Part shown: piece after piece, positions 12,225 through 24,769 of the stretch
Numbering within the stretch: the first letter of the stretch is position 1
Layout of the letters: each line of letters begins with the position of its first letter
Source of the DNA: Telopea speciosissima
Taxonomy: Eukaryota > Streptophyta > Magnoliopsida > Proteales > Proteaceae
NCBI RefSeq assembly: GCF_018873765.1
Contig: NC_057924.1
Coordinates: forward strand, 124,001 to 188,000
Reading direction: 5' to 3'
Length of the DNA: 64,000 nt
Notes under the pieces: model-generated
Told to the model about the DNA's origin: nothing
Database searches by the model: none
The model's input: the letters and a program-made list of their open reading frames with translations, nothing else
Position numbers and translations under genes: made by a program

Positions 12225-12350
12225 CCAGGATAGACACTTATTTATGCCTAATATCATTTAAGTAAATGTTTTTATCATTTACTTAAGATAGTATTCATAA
12301 ATAAGCAAATATCTCCTATTTGAATCCAATAAAAATAGTTAAAAATCAAA
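12225..12350. repeat. Short inverted-repeat unit, copy 1
   Basis: An imperfect palindrome built on CTTATTTATGCC..CATTTAAGTAAATG facing CATTTACTTAAGATA..CATAAATAAGC. Two further copies lie at 14245-14350 and, in reverse, at 24770-24895. It could fold into a long hairpin. Confidence 0.55.
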
Positions 12351-12399
12351 TTCCAAAAGGATAAAAAGTCAACCCCCCCAGGTCAAGAACAAAAACTGA

Positions 12400-13265
12400 A
12401 TTTTCGTTTGTGGGGGTGGATAATAATTCATTACCAAAAGGAGAAGAAAAAACAAGGACCCCAATGGGGAATGAAGAAATACAAGGGCGAGCCCAAAAGA
12501 AACAAAAGCAAGATCACACAGACACTAGAAAGAGTGGGGGAGGTTCGCTGGAACTCAAAACTCGACCAAGTCATGGGGCTGCAACTAAGGACCCTCCAAG
12601 TTGGGACTAAATTCGATGGTCAGAAACACAAGTAGTAGCAGGTCACCAAATTAGAAGGTAAGGAATAAACAGATATTTGACTGTAGAAACCAAACCAGCC
12701 AACAGGTTGCAACCGAACTTGGATCGAGTGGAGTAGATGATGGAGAGAACCTGTGCTCCAAAACTCAGCCAATTCTGATGGCTAACAACTCAGTTATGAA
12801 GCAGATTCGAAATTAGAAGGTTATGTGAGATCTTGCAAACCAGTTGGAATTTGGACTCCAAACATGGGATTGAGTGGAGCTCTCCTTGACAGGGTTCAGC
12901 CCTCCAAATCTCTGTTGATCCTGAGTTTTAGTTACATAGATATTGAAGTTTGAAGTTGCTGGAGAAACAAGGCTGGGAAGCAGAGCCGCAGGGTGATCAA
13001 GGCCTCCTCTTGGTTGAATGTAGTAGCAGCAGTCTTTGGAGTGATAGGAGGATTGATTCTGGTCTTCAAGATGTTCTCCAGTAGCACCTTTGCAGTCAAT
13101 AAGAAACAACACAGGTTGGGCTCGATGGAGAATAGGAGAGATAATGAAGAAAGAAGAAAGCAGAAGATAGGAGAAAGGGGGGGGGGGGTAGGGTTGGGCT
13201 TTCTCAGCCCTGGGTTTCTCACCCACAGCTATCCCAGCTGTGGATCAGGGAATTCCCTCCCATAG
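12400..13265. other. Degraded repeat, no intact gene
   Basis: Shares blocks with 3906-4408 from about 12700 on. Open frames on both strands (for example 12813-13226 minus) show no domain and overlap one another, as in non-coding sequence. A G run occurs at about 13180-13190. Confidence 0.4.
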
Positions 13266-13277
13266 TTGAGTGCAACA

Positions 13278-13438
13278 AAAAAAAGGCCGTACCCAGTGCA
13301 CAAGGCTCCCACGTTTAGCAGAGTCTGGGGAGGGTCAAATGTACGCAGCCTTACCCTTGTTTCCAGAGAGGCTGTTTCCAGGACTTGAACCCGTGACCAA
13401 GCGTTCAGCAAGTGAGCACTTGACCAACGTGCCAAGTC
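13278..13438 (-). mobile_element. Au-type SINE with 10-bp target duplication
   Basis: Minus-strand SINE of about 160 bp between direct repeats GAGTGCAACA (13268-13277 and 13439-13448). Reverse-complemented it shows the same body as the other Au copies, with a T-rich tail next to the left repeat. Confidence 0.85.
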
Positions 13439-13448
13439 GAGTGCAACA

Positions 13449-14137
13449 ATTGGCCTCAAAATTTCTGTCAATATTTCATTACCAATCTCTTACAAAAGGC
13501 TGCCTATTTATTAACTTAGGCTAGCTTACAAAATAGAAAGTAGAAAATAGCGACTGCTTAAACTTTGCAACTAATGACAATAGCAACTAACTGAAGATTG
13601 AAACTACAAAGGCTTTGTAATCCAGCCACATGCCAGAATAATCAAATTAGTGACTACTAAATTTAGAAACTAAGTAACTAGGATTTGACTGGTCAAAGAC
13701 CACCAACCTTATCAAAGTCATGGGCAGTATCTTGGGTCTTCTAGAAGGCCTGCTGGGCTGGTTCGATCTGGTCCTGCTACGCTGGCTCAAGCTGGTCCAG
13801 TAGAAGCTGGTTCGATGGGCCAGATACTTGGTTCTTCTTTTTCTTCCTTTGGTAATGCTTGCCAGTCATGGGATCTACATCATAAACACAAGTTTTCTAC
13901 TCGGTCCCAAACTGAGGAACCTCCAAATGTCATATCCACCCAGATCCACTCCCGTTGATAAGGCAAGATTCTTCTTTCACGGGGCCAGCATCGAGCAAGG
14001 AGCTAAGTCCAAATCCTTGAGGAGAAAGGACAACTGAAGAACAGCCGAAGAGGTGATTAACATCTTCAATGGCATTCCAACAAAGGCTGCAAGAAGTAGG
14101 GACAGGGATGTGCCTCAAGATGAGGAAGGCTTGGTAT
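13449..14137. other. Unassigned plant sequence
   Basis: No gene or named repeat recognised. A CTGGTTCGAT..CTGGTCCAG low-complexity stretch lies near 13750-13815. Confidence 0.4.
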
Positions 14138-15143
14138 GTTGTCAAGGCGTCGCCTAGTGGTCCAGGTGGATTTCTAGGGGTCTAGGCGACTGTCGTCTTA
14201 GTGCAGGGTGCCTTGCATTGGTTTAATTGGGGTATCAAACCAGGTTCTGGTACTTATTATGCCAAATATCATTTAAGTATAAAATCATTTACTTAAGATA
14301 TTATTCATAAATAAGCATATACCCCCCCTATTTGAATCCAATAAAAATAGTTTAAAAAATCAATCTCCAACCCCTAGTTCAAGAACAAAAGCTGGATTTT
14401 GGCAGTACGTGAAATTTTCAACTTTCTAATGCTGGGGTAGTTTCTTAAATCTAAAAATTCCATAAATCTTAATATGGTAAAACATTGCTAAAATAAAAAA
14501 GTGCGTTAAAATATTCATTTGTTTTCAGATCTAAAAAAATATTTTCATCCAGAGTGATTTTGATCGCATTTTCACACACCAAATAAGGTTTGTTTTGTGC
14601 TCTACCTAATACGAAAAGTCCCATGTAAAAATAAAATCATTTGATCAGTCAAACTTCTTAGAGAACAAGAACATTTCTCTAAATCGATAGCAGTTTAAAT
14701 ACTTATTGATAAGATCATATTTTCTAAGAAACAGTATAAAACCAAATGTAAGACTAGGTATACCTGGACAGTAACCACTTCCAAGAACAATCTAAACCAA
14801 ATGTATGTTTTGATTGTTTTAAACTTCCACTAGCTTACTTCTTCAGTTCTGCTGTCTTCTAGTTCTACGTTGATTTTTTTCGACTTTATGTGGCTTACTA
14901 TTGATTTTTGATGACTTTATGTGACTTAATGTTGTTTTTTGATGACTTGATGTGGCTTAATGTTGATTTTTTATGACTTGATGTGGCTAAATGTTGATTT
15001 TTGATGATATAAGGTACATATTGTAGTGTACTAAATAATGTTTTAGATAAGAAGGAAAATAAAAAATAACACTTGGGCACCTTGGTTGCCTAAGCGCTTA
15101 GGCACCCCTCCACAGCCTTAGGTCGCCTTGCCGCCTTGACAAC
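14138..15143. mobile_element. Non-autonomous DNA transposon with GTTGTCAAGGCG termini
   Basis: About 1.0 kb bounded by a 12-bp perfect inverted repeat, GTTGTCAAGGCG at 14138 and its complement ending at 15143. Just inside both ends are GGCG/CCTAGG-rich blocks. TAT flanks both sides, too short to assign a superfamily safely. The inside is AT-rich and codes for nothing. It includes a copy of the inverted-repeat unit (14245-14350) and a run of GATTTTTGATGACTT-like repeats near 14895-15005. Confidence 0.65.
14245..14350. repeat. Short inverted-repeat unit, copy 2
   Basis: Same orientation and sequence order as 12225-12350, including the following CCAATAAAAATAG block, so the homology extends beyond the palindrome itself. 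Confidence 0.55.
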
Positions 15144-15539
15144 TATGTTCATAATGTTTCTCCACCCTACTTTGTTAAAAGTACTGGTAGTTCTATTGCC
15201 CTACCTAACTTCGTTCAGCATTACCACAATAAAAAGGTCAACATTGGCTTGGCTCCACTTTGCATTCTCATTCACTCCTTGAGAACTAGTCATTTTTTAA
15301 CTGTTCCACCAAATAAAAAGTAAAAAAAATGAAGGAAAGGAATTCAGGCAGAAAGCTACATGCATGCATTCGCAATAACACCTTTTGAACTAGTAATTTT
15401 TTACTATTTACATATTGCATAATATGATGGAATATTACAAAAACTAAAACATCAAATCTTATTGCATGCATTCTCTTCAATTCTGATTTCATAACCTCCA
15501 TCATGAAATCAGAATAATAGTTGGTTTTTGCGGGGCGCA
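15144..15539. other. Unassigned AT-rich plant sequence
   Basis: No recognisable gene. A minus-strand frame at 15286-15540 has no domain and looks like chance. Confidence 0.4.
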
Positions 15540-18500
15540 CGTTTAGCTCTGATGGCGCATGTTTAGGGTTTGGTGTTTGCGTGGGTTTTGCGCATGGCGG
15601 CTCCTCCTAGAGAGGATCGGCCCCTGATCCTCCACTTCGTTTTGGGATTGATGAAGGTGGGACTGCTTCCTATGCTTCCGTGGTGACTAGGTCGTTGACT
15701 CTACCACCTGTTGCCTTGGAGATTAAAAAACCCTCGACTTTCTTTGGGTGTCCTGCGGTCTTCTTCTCCTGAGAGGAGTTGGAACTTTCGGAAAGGGCTT
15801 TTGCAACTGCTCTTGTTGCCAAGTGCAGTTATGGGAAGCCATCGTTGTTTGTGATCAAGGAGGCCATTCAAAAGAATCTGCACTTGCATGGGGGTGTGGT
15901 TGTATAGACTCTCGACCCTCGGCATGTACTCTTGCACTTCACTGATCAAACAGATTTCGTCAAGGTCTGGATGAAGGAACAGATGCATATCCAGGGTTAT
16001 CTTTTTGGCTTTATGAAGTGGACATCGGACTTCGTCTCGGGTTGGGAATCTCCCTTGGCGCCGGTGTGGATTTCTTTGCCGAGGCTTCCGGTGAATCTAT
16101 ATCAGGGAAACTTCTTGAGGTCCATCGCAGGGGTTGTTGGCTGGGTCTTGAAGGTGGATGGGGCTACAACGAACTGCACGCGCACGGTGGCAGCCCGTGT
16201 GTGTGTATAGGTGGATTTGCGAGTTTCTTTGCCGGCGAAGGTTTGGGTTGGCTGTGGTGCTAGTGGTTTTCACCAGGCTGTGGTGTATGAGAGGCTGCCC
16301 TCTTACTGTGTTGCTTGTTTGAAGATTGGCCATTTGAAGGAGGTGTGCAGGAAGACACAGAGGCAGAGGCCTACCGGAGCTCGTGTTGATGCTGCGTCTC
16401 TGGGAGCAACAGTTACGACCAACGCTGTAGGAGCAGCGGCGACACAGGTGCTTGGGGAGGGTAGGAATCGCGAGGGGGTTTACATTCCACGTGGAGAGGG
16501 AACATCGTCAGGGGGTGCCAGAGAGGGTTGGAGGCCTACGGACCAGGGACCTGCTGGGATTCCTCGACGGAGGAGTGGTCGATGGAGACCTGTGGAGCCG
16601 TCGGCTGTGGAGGAGCAAGCCTTGGGGTGCACTGGTACAGATGAGACAGTCCCAACCATTACCAGCGGCGAGATAGTTGTTGCGGCAGGTGGGGGGTTAC
16701 ACCCTGTGACTTAGAGGAGGTTGAACTCCCAGGCATGGTGGCGCAGGTTTTGGAAGCCGAGGGGGAGGAAGTCGATGTGGGTAGGGCCGATGTGGAGAAG
16801 GAACTCCCGGTGGAGTCAGGTAGCGCAGTGGGTGCAGCTGGCAGGGGCAAGGAGTTTTGATCGTCTTCCCTTTGTGTTATTGTTGTGCCATTCTTTGAAG
16901 GGGGGATTGTTGCTACTGGCTCGAAGGACGACTTGAAGGCACCGGCCTAAGTGCCTGTGGAGACAAGCCTCGAGGCGATGGTGGAAAGCCTCAAGGCCTT
17001 TAAGGCCACACTCCCTGGGAGGGTTAACAGATTGGTGGAGAGACTTTCAGAGGCGCACATGGGGTTAACACTAGATGTTGAGAGGCTGCCAGAGACGCAT
17101 ACAGAGTCAGCACCAGGTGCCCGTGGTGCCAGGAGGCGGCTGCAACCGCGGGCTGCATATCTCAGTGCAACCTTAGTGTACAGGCTAAAGAAGATTAAGA
17201 AAGCCAGGGCTGGAAGGAGGGCCCCAGCGGCGTGTCACGAGATCGATGAGGTCGACAGTTGACTCCTTAAACTCTGATCAATGAGTAGCATTTTTTGGAA
17301 TGCTCGAGGGATTGGGAACAAGCCTACGAGTAGGCGGTTAAAAGCACTGGTGAGCTTGCATAAGGTGGACATGGTGGCGGTGGCTGAACCAAAAGTGCAG
17401 GTCTCTAAGGCGCAAGTGGTGATGAGGCGAATTGGGATGGACTCGGTTCACACTTCAGACAAGCTTTGGATTTTTTGGAGATCGTCAGTTTAGGCGAGGG
17501 TGGTGGAAGAACATGGTCAATACATCACAGTGGAATGCATGGGCGGCGGTGCAGGCTCCTATGTCCTTACGTTTGTCTATGGCCTCTGCTCGAGGGTGGA
17601 GAGGATGGAGCTGTGGGAGAGGCTTGAGGCGTTCTCTCATTCTGTCTCGTTGCCTTGGGTTGTGGGGGTGACTTCAATGCTGTGGCGGCTTCTTTGCAAA
17701 AAGCGGGTAGTAGACCGGTGTACTCCTTATCGCTGGAGGATTTTGGAAGTTTTTTAAACAGGGCAGCCCTTATTGATGCGGGTTACACTGGCAGCATTTT
17801 CACTTGGTCCAACAACCAGGCTGGTGCGAGCAGGGTGATGGCTCCGCTTGACAGGTTTTTGGTGAACGCGGCTTGGGTGAGTTCTTTCAGCAGGTACTCG
17901 GTGACTCACTTTAATAGGTCCTGTTCAGATCATGCTCTGATTGGCCTCTCCTTCGGGGTGGATGCCCATTGCCCTGTGCCCAGCTTTAAATTTCAGCAGA
18001 TGTTGCTTCGGCACCCAGAGTTCCAGGATTTTGTCAAGAGCCAATGGGAAAAACTGGTGTTGGGCACGCCCCTGTGTGCTTTGTTCTTGAAGCTCAAAGG
18101 GCTTCGTATTGCTCTTCACAGATGGAATAAGGAGGTCTTCGGAAACATACATCAGCGAGTTAGGGATGCAGAGGATGCGGTAAGCAGGGCTGAAGCAGAG
18201 TTTGATATGTGAGTTGATGATGACTCCAGGGCTTTTCTTGGGGCGGCTTAGGAAGCTCTGCAGGAGGTCTTGTTGCAGGAGGAGATTTTTTTGGAAGTAG
18301 AAATCCAGAGTCACTTGGCTAAAGGAGGGGGATTGTAACACAAAGTTCTTTCATTCCACGGTCAATGTCAGGAGAAGGATGGCAGGTGTGCAGAGGATTA
18401 GAGGGGCAGACGGCGGCTGGATTACTGATGTAGAGGGGGTGCAAGAGGAAGCGGTGCGGCACTTTTTGGGCATTTTTGCCTATCAGGGCAGTATGGTGGA

Positions 18501-21500
18501 CGAGGGGCTGCTCTCTTTGATCCCATCGGTGGTGTCTGAGGCTCATAATACCTCTACTGGAAACCCCCTTGGTAGAGGAGGTGAAGGGAGCGGTCTTTGC
18601 TTTATTCAGTGACTGTGTGCGAGGCCCTGATGGCTTCTCGGGGCATTTTTTTTACGTCCTGTTGGGATGTGGTGGGTAATGAGGTGTGGGCTGCTGTTAA
18701 GGAGTTTTTTGAAGGCAGTGCTCTGCCTAGAAGCTTTACCTCTACCAACCTGGTTCTGATTACAAAGAAAGATAACCCAGAGGTGATGGCGGACTTGAGG
18801 CCCATTAGCCTGTGCAACTTCTCCTATAAAATTATTGCCAAGATCATAACATCTAAGCTGGTAGGACTTCTGCCATCCCTGGTGACAGGGGAGCAGGGTG
18901 CCTTCGTACAGGGTTGATGCATTCATGACAACATCTCCATTGTACAAGAGGTCACTCATGAACTGAACAGGAAGACTAGGGGTGGAAATGTGATTCTCAA
19001 GCTGGATATGGCTAAGGCCTATGACCAGCTCGAATGGAACTTCTTGTGGAGGGTTCTCTCCAAGTTTGGGTTTTGTAGAGACTGGATCAACCTGATCAGG
19101 AAGACGGTTGAGAATTGTTGGTTCTCAATTGTTCTGAGGGCAAGCAATCTGGTTTTTTCAAGTCTTGCAGGGGTGTGAGACAGGGGGATCCTTTATCGCC
19201 GGCTCTTTTCATCCTGGCAGAGGAGGTTCTGAGTAGGGGGATCAAGGAGTTGTTCGCTGAAGGGCATGCCTCCTACTTCAGGCTTCCAAGAAGGTGCCCG
19301 AGGATCTCTCATTGCCTTTTTGCAAACGATACTATAATCTTTTCCAGGGGGTTAAAGAGCTCGCTAAAACAGATCATGGGCTTTTTCGGCAGGTACAAAG
19401 GTTTTTCTGGTCAGCTGGTTAATAAGCAGAAGAGTTGTTTTGTGGTAGGAGCCAGGACCTCGCCGGCTCAAGCCAGGATGGTGGGGATGGTAACTGGGTT
19501 CTCGCAGAAGGCCTTGCCTATCGCTTATTTGGGGGCCCCTCTTCACTGTGGAAGGTTAAAGATCAGCTTCTTTGATGCCCTGGTTGAAAAGATCTGTAGC
19601 AAGGTTATAGGGTGGAAGGGGAGGCTCCTCTCTGCTGGGGGATGGGTCACTCTCTTGAAGCATGTTCTCTCCTCCATCCCGATCCATGTTCTTGCTACGT
19701 TGGACCCCCCTAAAGCTGTCTTGTGAAGGCTATATGGCATCTTCGCTGACTTTCTCTGTGGAAGCACAGCCTGGGGAAAGCGGAAGCACTGGGTTTGTTG
19801 GCAGAAGGTGTGTAGGCCGCTGGAGGAGGGGGGCCTAGGGGTTAGGCTGCTAGAGGATGTTGGTCTCTCGTTGAGGCTTAAGGGTTTGTGGAGGGTTCTG
19901 GCGGATCAATCTCTTTGGAGCGAGTTTTTTCAGAGCCAAGTTCTTCAAAAGCCTTCATGCATCTTTGGCTGATTCGAAGGGGGTAGGCTCAAGGTCGTGG
20001 CAGAATGCTCTGGCCTATAAGGGGCTGCTATTGGACAGGTCCTGGTGGTTGATTGGCACTGGGAATGTCTTCTTCTGGCTGGACAATTGGTCTGGGGCTG
20101 GTCCGTTGATTGATGCAGTGGACAATGGCCTTTTGGTTGATGTGGACTTGCGCTTAAAGGATGCGCTGGAGGAGGACAGCTCGTGGAAGCAGGGTTTACT
20201 GGACCACATTGATGAGATGGCTATCAGGAATGACATTACTATAGGTAACTTTCATCTTTCTGATAGGGAAGACGTTCTGGTGTGGGCCCCGGCAAGTGAT
20301 GGCTGCTTTTCGACTAAATCAGCCTGGAATGAAATAAGGAGACTGTCGCCATCTGTTTCCTATGCCAAAGTGGATTTGGAACCCATCCCTCCCTGTGAAA
20401 GTGGCTTTTTTCTCTTGGCAACTGATGAATGGTAAAATATCAACAGATGACTCCTTAATGTCTTTGGGGATTCCCTTGGCATCCAGGTGCTTCTGCTGGG
20501 GGCCCTAAGAGAGAGACAACATACCATTGTTTGGTTTCTGGTGGTACAGCCACCAAGGTTTGGGCCTACCTCTCCCGGTTACTTGACATTGAGTCACTCC
20601 CCTCCCAGGACGTCAGAAGTCGGATTGCTTACTGGCAGGGTTTGGCAAGTTGCCACTGCCTCAGTGCTTTTATTACAGGGTTACTTCCTTCTCTGATTGT
20701 CTGGGAACTCTGGAAGCAAAGAAACAGTAGGAGGCATGGGGAGCCTAGGCGCACGGCGGTCACGATTATTGTGCACTTTATATCCTGGGTGAGAGAGCTC
20801 CCATTACTTGTTAAGGTTAGCTGAGGGGGGTCTTCTAGAGATAGGTTAATCCTGCAGTGCTTTGGCTTTGAGGCTGCACCAACCAAAATTGCCCGCCCCC
20901 CTTTCTTTTCGGTTAAGCTTAATGTCGATGGGGCTTGTCGGGGCAACCCTGGTGATGGAGGGGGGGTTGGAGTTATCAAGAATATAGGTGGTGCTGTCCT
21001 GGCAGCTTTCTCAAACCATTATGGGGTGTGCACTAACTCAATAGCCGAGTTGAGGGCCTTGAGAGATGGCCTACGCCTGTGCCAGGACCTGGGTTTCAAA
21101 GATGTGGTGGTGAATTCAGACTCTGCCTCCACGGTTAGACTGGTGAACCAAAAGAGGTGTAGTCTGTGGAAAGGGTGGTCTTGGTTTAGTGAGATACTGG
21201 TGCTGATTGCTGCGACACGGGGTGGTTTTTGCCTTTAGGGAGAGTAACAGGGCAGCTGATTGTTTGGCCTAGCGAGCTTGTGAAACTGGGTCTTCTGTCA
21301 CTTTCCAGCAGGACAATTTGCCACTGGGTGTCTGATGCAGCTCCAAGTAGGAAGAAGAAGAAGCCCAGAACTTAGGGCTTGATTAAGGAGCCATAGATTA
21401 GGATTATTATTTTCCATACTTAGTTTATTTTCCTGTTTTTAGATTGAACCGGTTTAGAATTGGTTGCACTCAATTGGTTCAATTGGTCTAATTTAAGTGA

Positions 21501-22790
21501 AGTGTTCCTATTGGTTAATAGGTCCTTAAATCCTATTGGCTAGTATGGAGTCTTCTTTTAAATTAGTTGTTTTAAGTTAGATGTCTTTTAACTTAAGTTA
21601 GTAGGGTTAAATAGGTCTTTTACTGTTTTAAGTTATTAGTTTTAGTTTTAATTCCTTCCCTTCCACGATTTTGTGAAGGAGAAGTCATTAAGTTGTATTA
21701 GGATTTGGCATAAAGCCATATTATAAATAAGTAAATCGTGGAGGCTCCCCCACATTGAATTTTGAATTAAAAAAAGACTGTTTTGCTGCTGGCCGATTGC
21801 TGCTGCTGCTGTTCCTGCTCCTTTGTGAGTGTATATCCTTGTGGATTTCAAGGTGGATAGGGTGGGTGGATTCCTGCGACTCCTTGCATCGAGAAGATCG
21901 GGAGGTTCCTTCAATTATCAAGCTGCTGCCGGTGGATTTTTGTGGTAAGTTTGAAGTTTAATTTTCTGTTCCATCCATTCTTCTCCCCCCCATTCGATCC
22001 CTCTTATTTTCTGTTTGAAATTTTAAAACCCTAGATCATCTAGAACCTGTCCAGCCTTCATCCTTCATCTGTTTTTCATAAAAATCAGACCACAGCCCCT
22101 TCATACCAACCCCTCCACTCGACCAGACCTGCAGTCTTAAATATCCACCAAAACCCTAGATTCCCCTACCACCATTAAAACCCCAAAAAACCCTAAATAG
22201 CCTAATTTCTGTCTAGAGCTAATCACCCATCAGAATCTGTACATATTACGTTCGAACCTCCCTCCTACACACTTGAACACTCGACCCTAACCCCTGGGTC
22301 AGATTCCCATTATAAACCCTAGTTTTGACTACTTGGCTGTTTCCCTAAAACCCTAACTCTAAAAATTCTGGAAATTGAATTTTGATTCAAAACTTGTTAA
22401 AATCTGTTTTAATAGCTTTCCCCAAGCCTGCCTATTAAAATCAGATATTACTTACCCCATTCCCCCATACCTAACCCTACAATTTAGCCTAAAACCCCTA
22501 ATTCTGCCTATTCGAACCAGCAGTCCTTTTAGATCCTATTGCTTGGCCTCTAGTGGGATTTTTCTCCTATCTAGAGCTACATTAGTGTCTTTCAAGGTAT
22601 TATTAGGGTGGGCTAGGCTCGTCCTTGAGTGTGAGCTTTTTTCTTGGGTTGGGGTTAGGTGGAATGTCTCCCCCTGTATTCTTTATTCTTTGCTGAATTA
22701 ATAAAAGATTTGGAGCTGGCCCAGGTCCCAGGTAAGTTCGGGTTTATAAAAAATAAAAAAATAAAAAAAAATAAAAAAAACCCTCCATCA
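15540..22790 (+). mobile_element. L1-type LINE with RNase H, degraded
   Basis: Domains appear in normal L1 order. ORF1 with a DUF4283-like region (about 15700-16230) and a CCHC zinc knuckle (CVACLKIGHLKEVC, about 16303-16345). ORF2 with AP endonuclease (from 17281, FWNARGIGN, to about 18210), reverse transcriptase (about 18700-19700: LRPISLCN, KLDMAKAYDQ, GVRQGDPLSP, FANDT at the catalytic site), a zf-RVT region (about 20280-20570) and RNase H (about 20915-21270: NVDGACRGNPG, AELRALRDGL). The catalytic block reads FANDT where active LINEs have (Y/F)ADD. Many stops and frameshifts break both ORFs, for example within ORF1 near 15907 and 16209 and in the endonuclease near 17491. The 3' end at 22700-22790 is an A-rich tail preceded by a block resembling the L1 end at 62735-62800. 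Confidence 0.85.
21345..22690 (+). repeat. Dispersed repeat, copy B, inside the L1 3' region
   Basis: Lies between the end of the L1 RNase H domain and the L1 3' terminus, and matches 1150-2560 in landmark order. The minus-strand L1 at the right edge of the window has only about 190 bp between the same two points. So this copy is either inserted sequence or an unusually long 3' untranslated region. Confidence 0.5.
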
Positions 22791-23611
22791 TGAAAGGGTT
22801 ACAAAGCAAGTTGATACCTAATTGAACGGCTGAAAATTTATTACCCACCCTTAGTTCAACTCAAAGCCTTGTCGATCAATGACAAAGAAGCAAAAACAAT
22901 CACCAATCAAGTTGAGGTTTGCTCAATTGATTCCTATCTCTGCTTAATCCAAATTTAATAATTTTGATAATTGATCAAAGTTACTGGGTTGGGGACTAAG
23001 TTTTCATCACCTAAGTGGGTTATGTAGATATTTGAGTGAAAGAGATGATCAAAGATATTACCGACACATGTCAACTGGACTCTAATGTGTTTGCACCTTT
23101 TGTTTTTTCAGCTAACCAATATCTTTACCAGAGGCATTAGTCTCCCACTTTTTAATAGTATTTTGGGTTTTGGTAGGCATGTTCTTGGACACCTTCAACT
23201 TGAAACAAGTGGGGGCAAAAAATAAATGCATCCCTTAAAGTAGGTTGTTATCATAGCTATGGATTGAGTCTCTCATCTCAGTCACCATTCACAAGAAATT
23301 CTATCCCATTGGAACTAAGGATGACTTATGAATTTGTCATACAGTGCTAAGGGAAAATACCAAGAAAATAAATATAAACATCTTATTTTTAAGTAACAAG
23401 TTGTTATTGTGGGGATCTCCATTGAAGAGCATTTGTCTTAAAGACACACATTAGTGATTTACATGAGTCATCCAGATAGAATTCAAGTTATTCAGGGACA
23501 AAAACAACAGCCTCGTGAGTTAATCCACTAATGGTATAATAAGGCTGCATGATTAGTTTACATGAGTGCATCCCTTGAGAATTCAAATATTTACATGAGT
23601 ACGTCCGGATA
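22791..23611. other. Unassigned plant sequence
   Basis: About 800 bp without a recognisable gene, RNA or repeat. Stops are frequent in all frames. Confidence 0.4.
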
Positions 23612-24690
23612 CATGGTTTTATGCTAGGTAGATTCACGACAGAAGCTATCTACCTACTGAGGAGGCTTATGGAAAGATGTAGAGCTTGCAAGAAGGATCT
23701 CCATATGGTCTTTATTGACCTGGATAAAGCCTATGATAGAGTCCCTAGAGATTTTATCCGTCATGTTCTTGCAAAGAGAGGGGTGTCGAGTGAGTATATA
23801 GAGGTAATTACAGATATGTATGAGGGTGTGGTGACTAGTGTGAGATCTGTGGGAGGCCAGGGCAAGGAATTTCCTATTACGTTTGGGTTACATCAAGGAT
23901 CAGCCCTAAGCCTTTATTTGTTTGTGCTTATCATGGATGAATTAACCAAGAACATCCAAGACGAGGTGCCGTGGTGTGTGCTCTTCGCCGATGATATCGT
24001 TTTGGTGGATGAGACTAAAGCAAGGATTAACGCTAAGTTAGAGTTGTGGAGATCGACCTTGGAAACAACAGGCTTTAAGATTAGTAAATCAAAGACGGAG
24101 TATATGATGTGTAACTTTAGTCACACTATGATGTATGATGACATGGTGAAAACTGAGGAGAGAGGGATACCGCCAAGTGACTATTTCCGATATCTAGGGT
24201 CTATTATACATAAAGAAGGTGACATAGATGATGATGTTTCACAAAGAATTAACGTGGGATGGATGAAATGGAGAGCTGTAACTGGAGTACTGTGTGATGA
24301 ACACATTCCTTTAAAGCTTGATAGAAAGTTCTACATGACTATTGTCCAACATGCTATGATGTATGGGGCAGAATGTTGGGCAGTTAAGAAGTGCCATATA
24401 GCGAAGTTATGTGTTGCAGAGATGAGGATGTTAAGATGGATGTGCGACAAAACTAGGATGGATAAAGTAAGGAACGAAAGTATTAGAGCTGATGTGGGAG
24501 TTGCCCTGATCAGCGACAAGCTTCGAGAATGTCGTCTGAGGTGGTTTGGCCATGTACAATGGAGACCTTGGGACGCCCCAGTAAGGAGAAGTGATTTAAT
24601 GCTGATTGAGAGAATTAAAAGAGCTAGAGACATGCCTAAAATGACCATAGGTGAGGTTGTGAAGAATGACTTCATAGTCTGGGTCTTGTA
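23612..24690 (+). pseudogene. RTE-type LINE reverse transcriptase, 5'-truncated
   Basis: A single open frame of about 360 codons covers the reverse-transcriptase palm and C-terminal region of an RTE element: TTEAIYLLRRLMER, then DLDKAYDRVPR, then LHQGSA, then the catalytic FADDIVLVDE, then FRYLGS, then YGAECW, MRMLRWM and LRWFGHVQWRP. The endonuclease and first palm motifs are missing upstream, and the 3' end runs into a G run and other repeats near 24700. The catalytic residues are intact, so this is the youngest of the RTE pieces here, but it cannot act alone. Confidence 0.85.
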
Positions 24691-24769
24691 CCAAGTCCGC
24701 CCTTCTTTAATTGGGGGGGGGGGTTTTATTTTTTTATCTTTTTGTAATTTTATTTTTTAACTATTTTAT

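Larger units (their letters stand above)
11890..12350 (+). repeat. TTTCG-rich element, copy 3, interrupted by a SINE fragment
   Basis: Starts at GGTTCAAGAACTCGGTTTCGG and continues, after a SINE insertion at 12040-12155, into the inverted-repeat unit at 12225-12350. The same combination occurs in reverse orientation at 24770-25085, so these blocks belong to one element family. Confidence 0.45.

Noticed and set aside
12813-13226. Overlapping minus-strand frames of 96 and 137 codons
   Set aside because: They overlap in different frames within repeat sequence, are rich in Pro/Ser/Leu from low-complexity sequence, and lack any motif.
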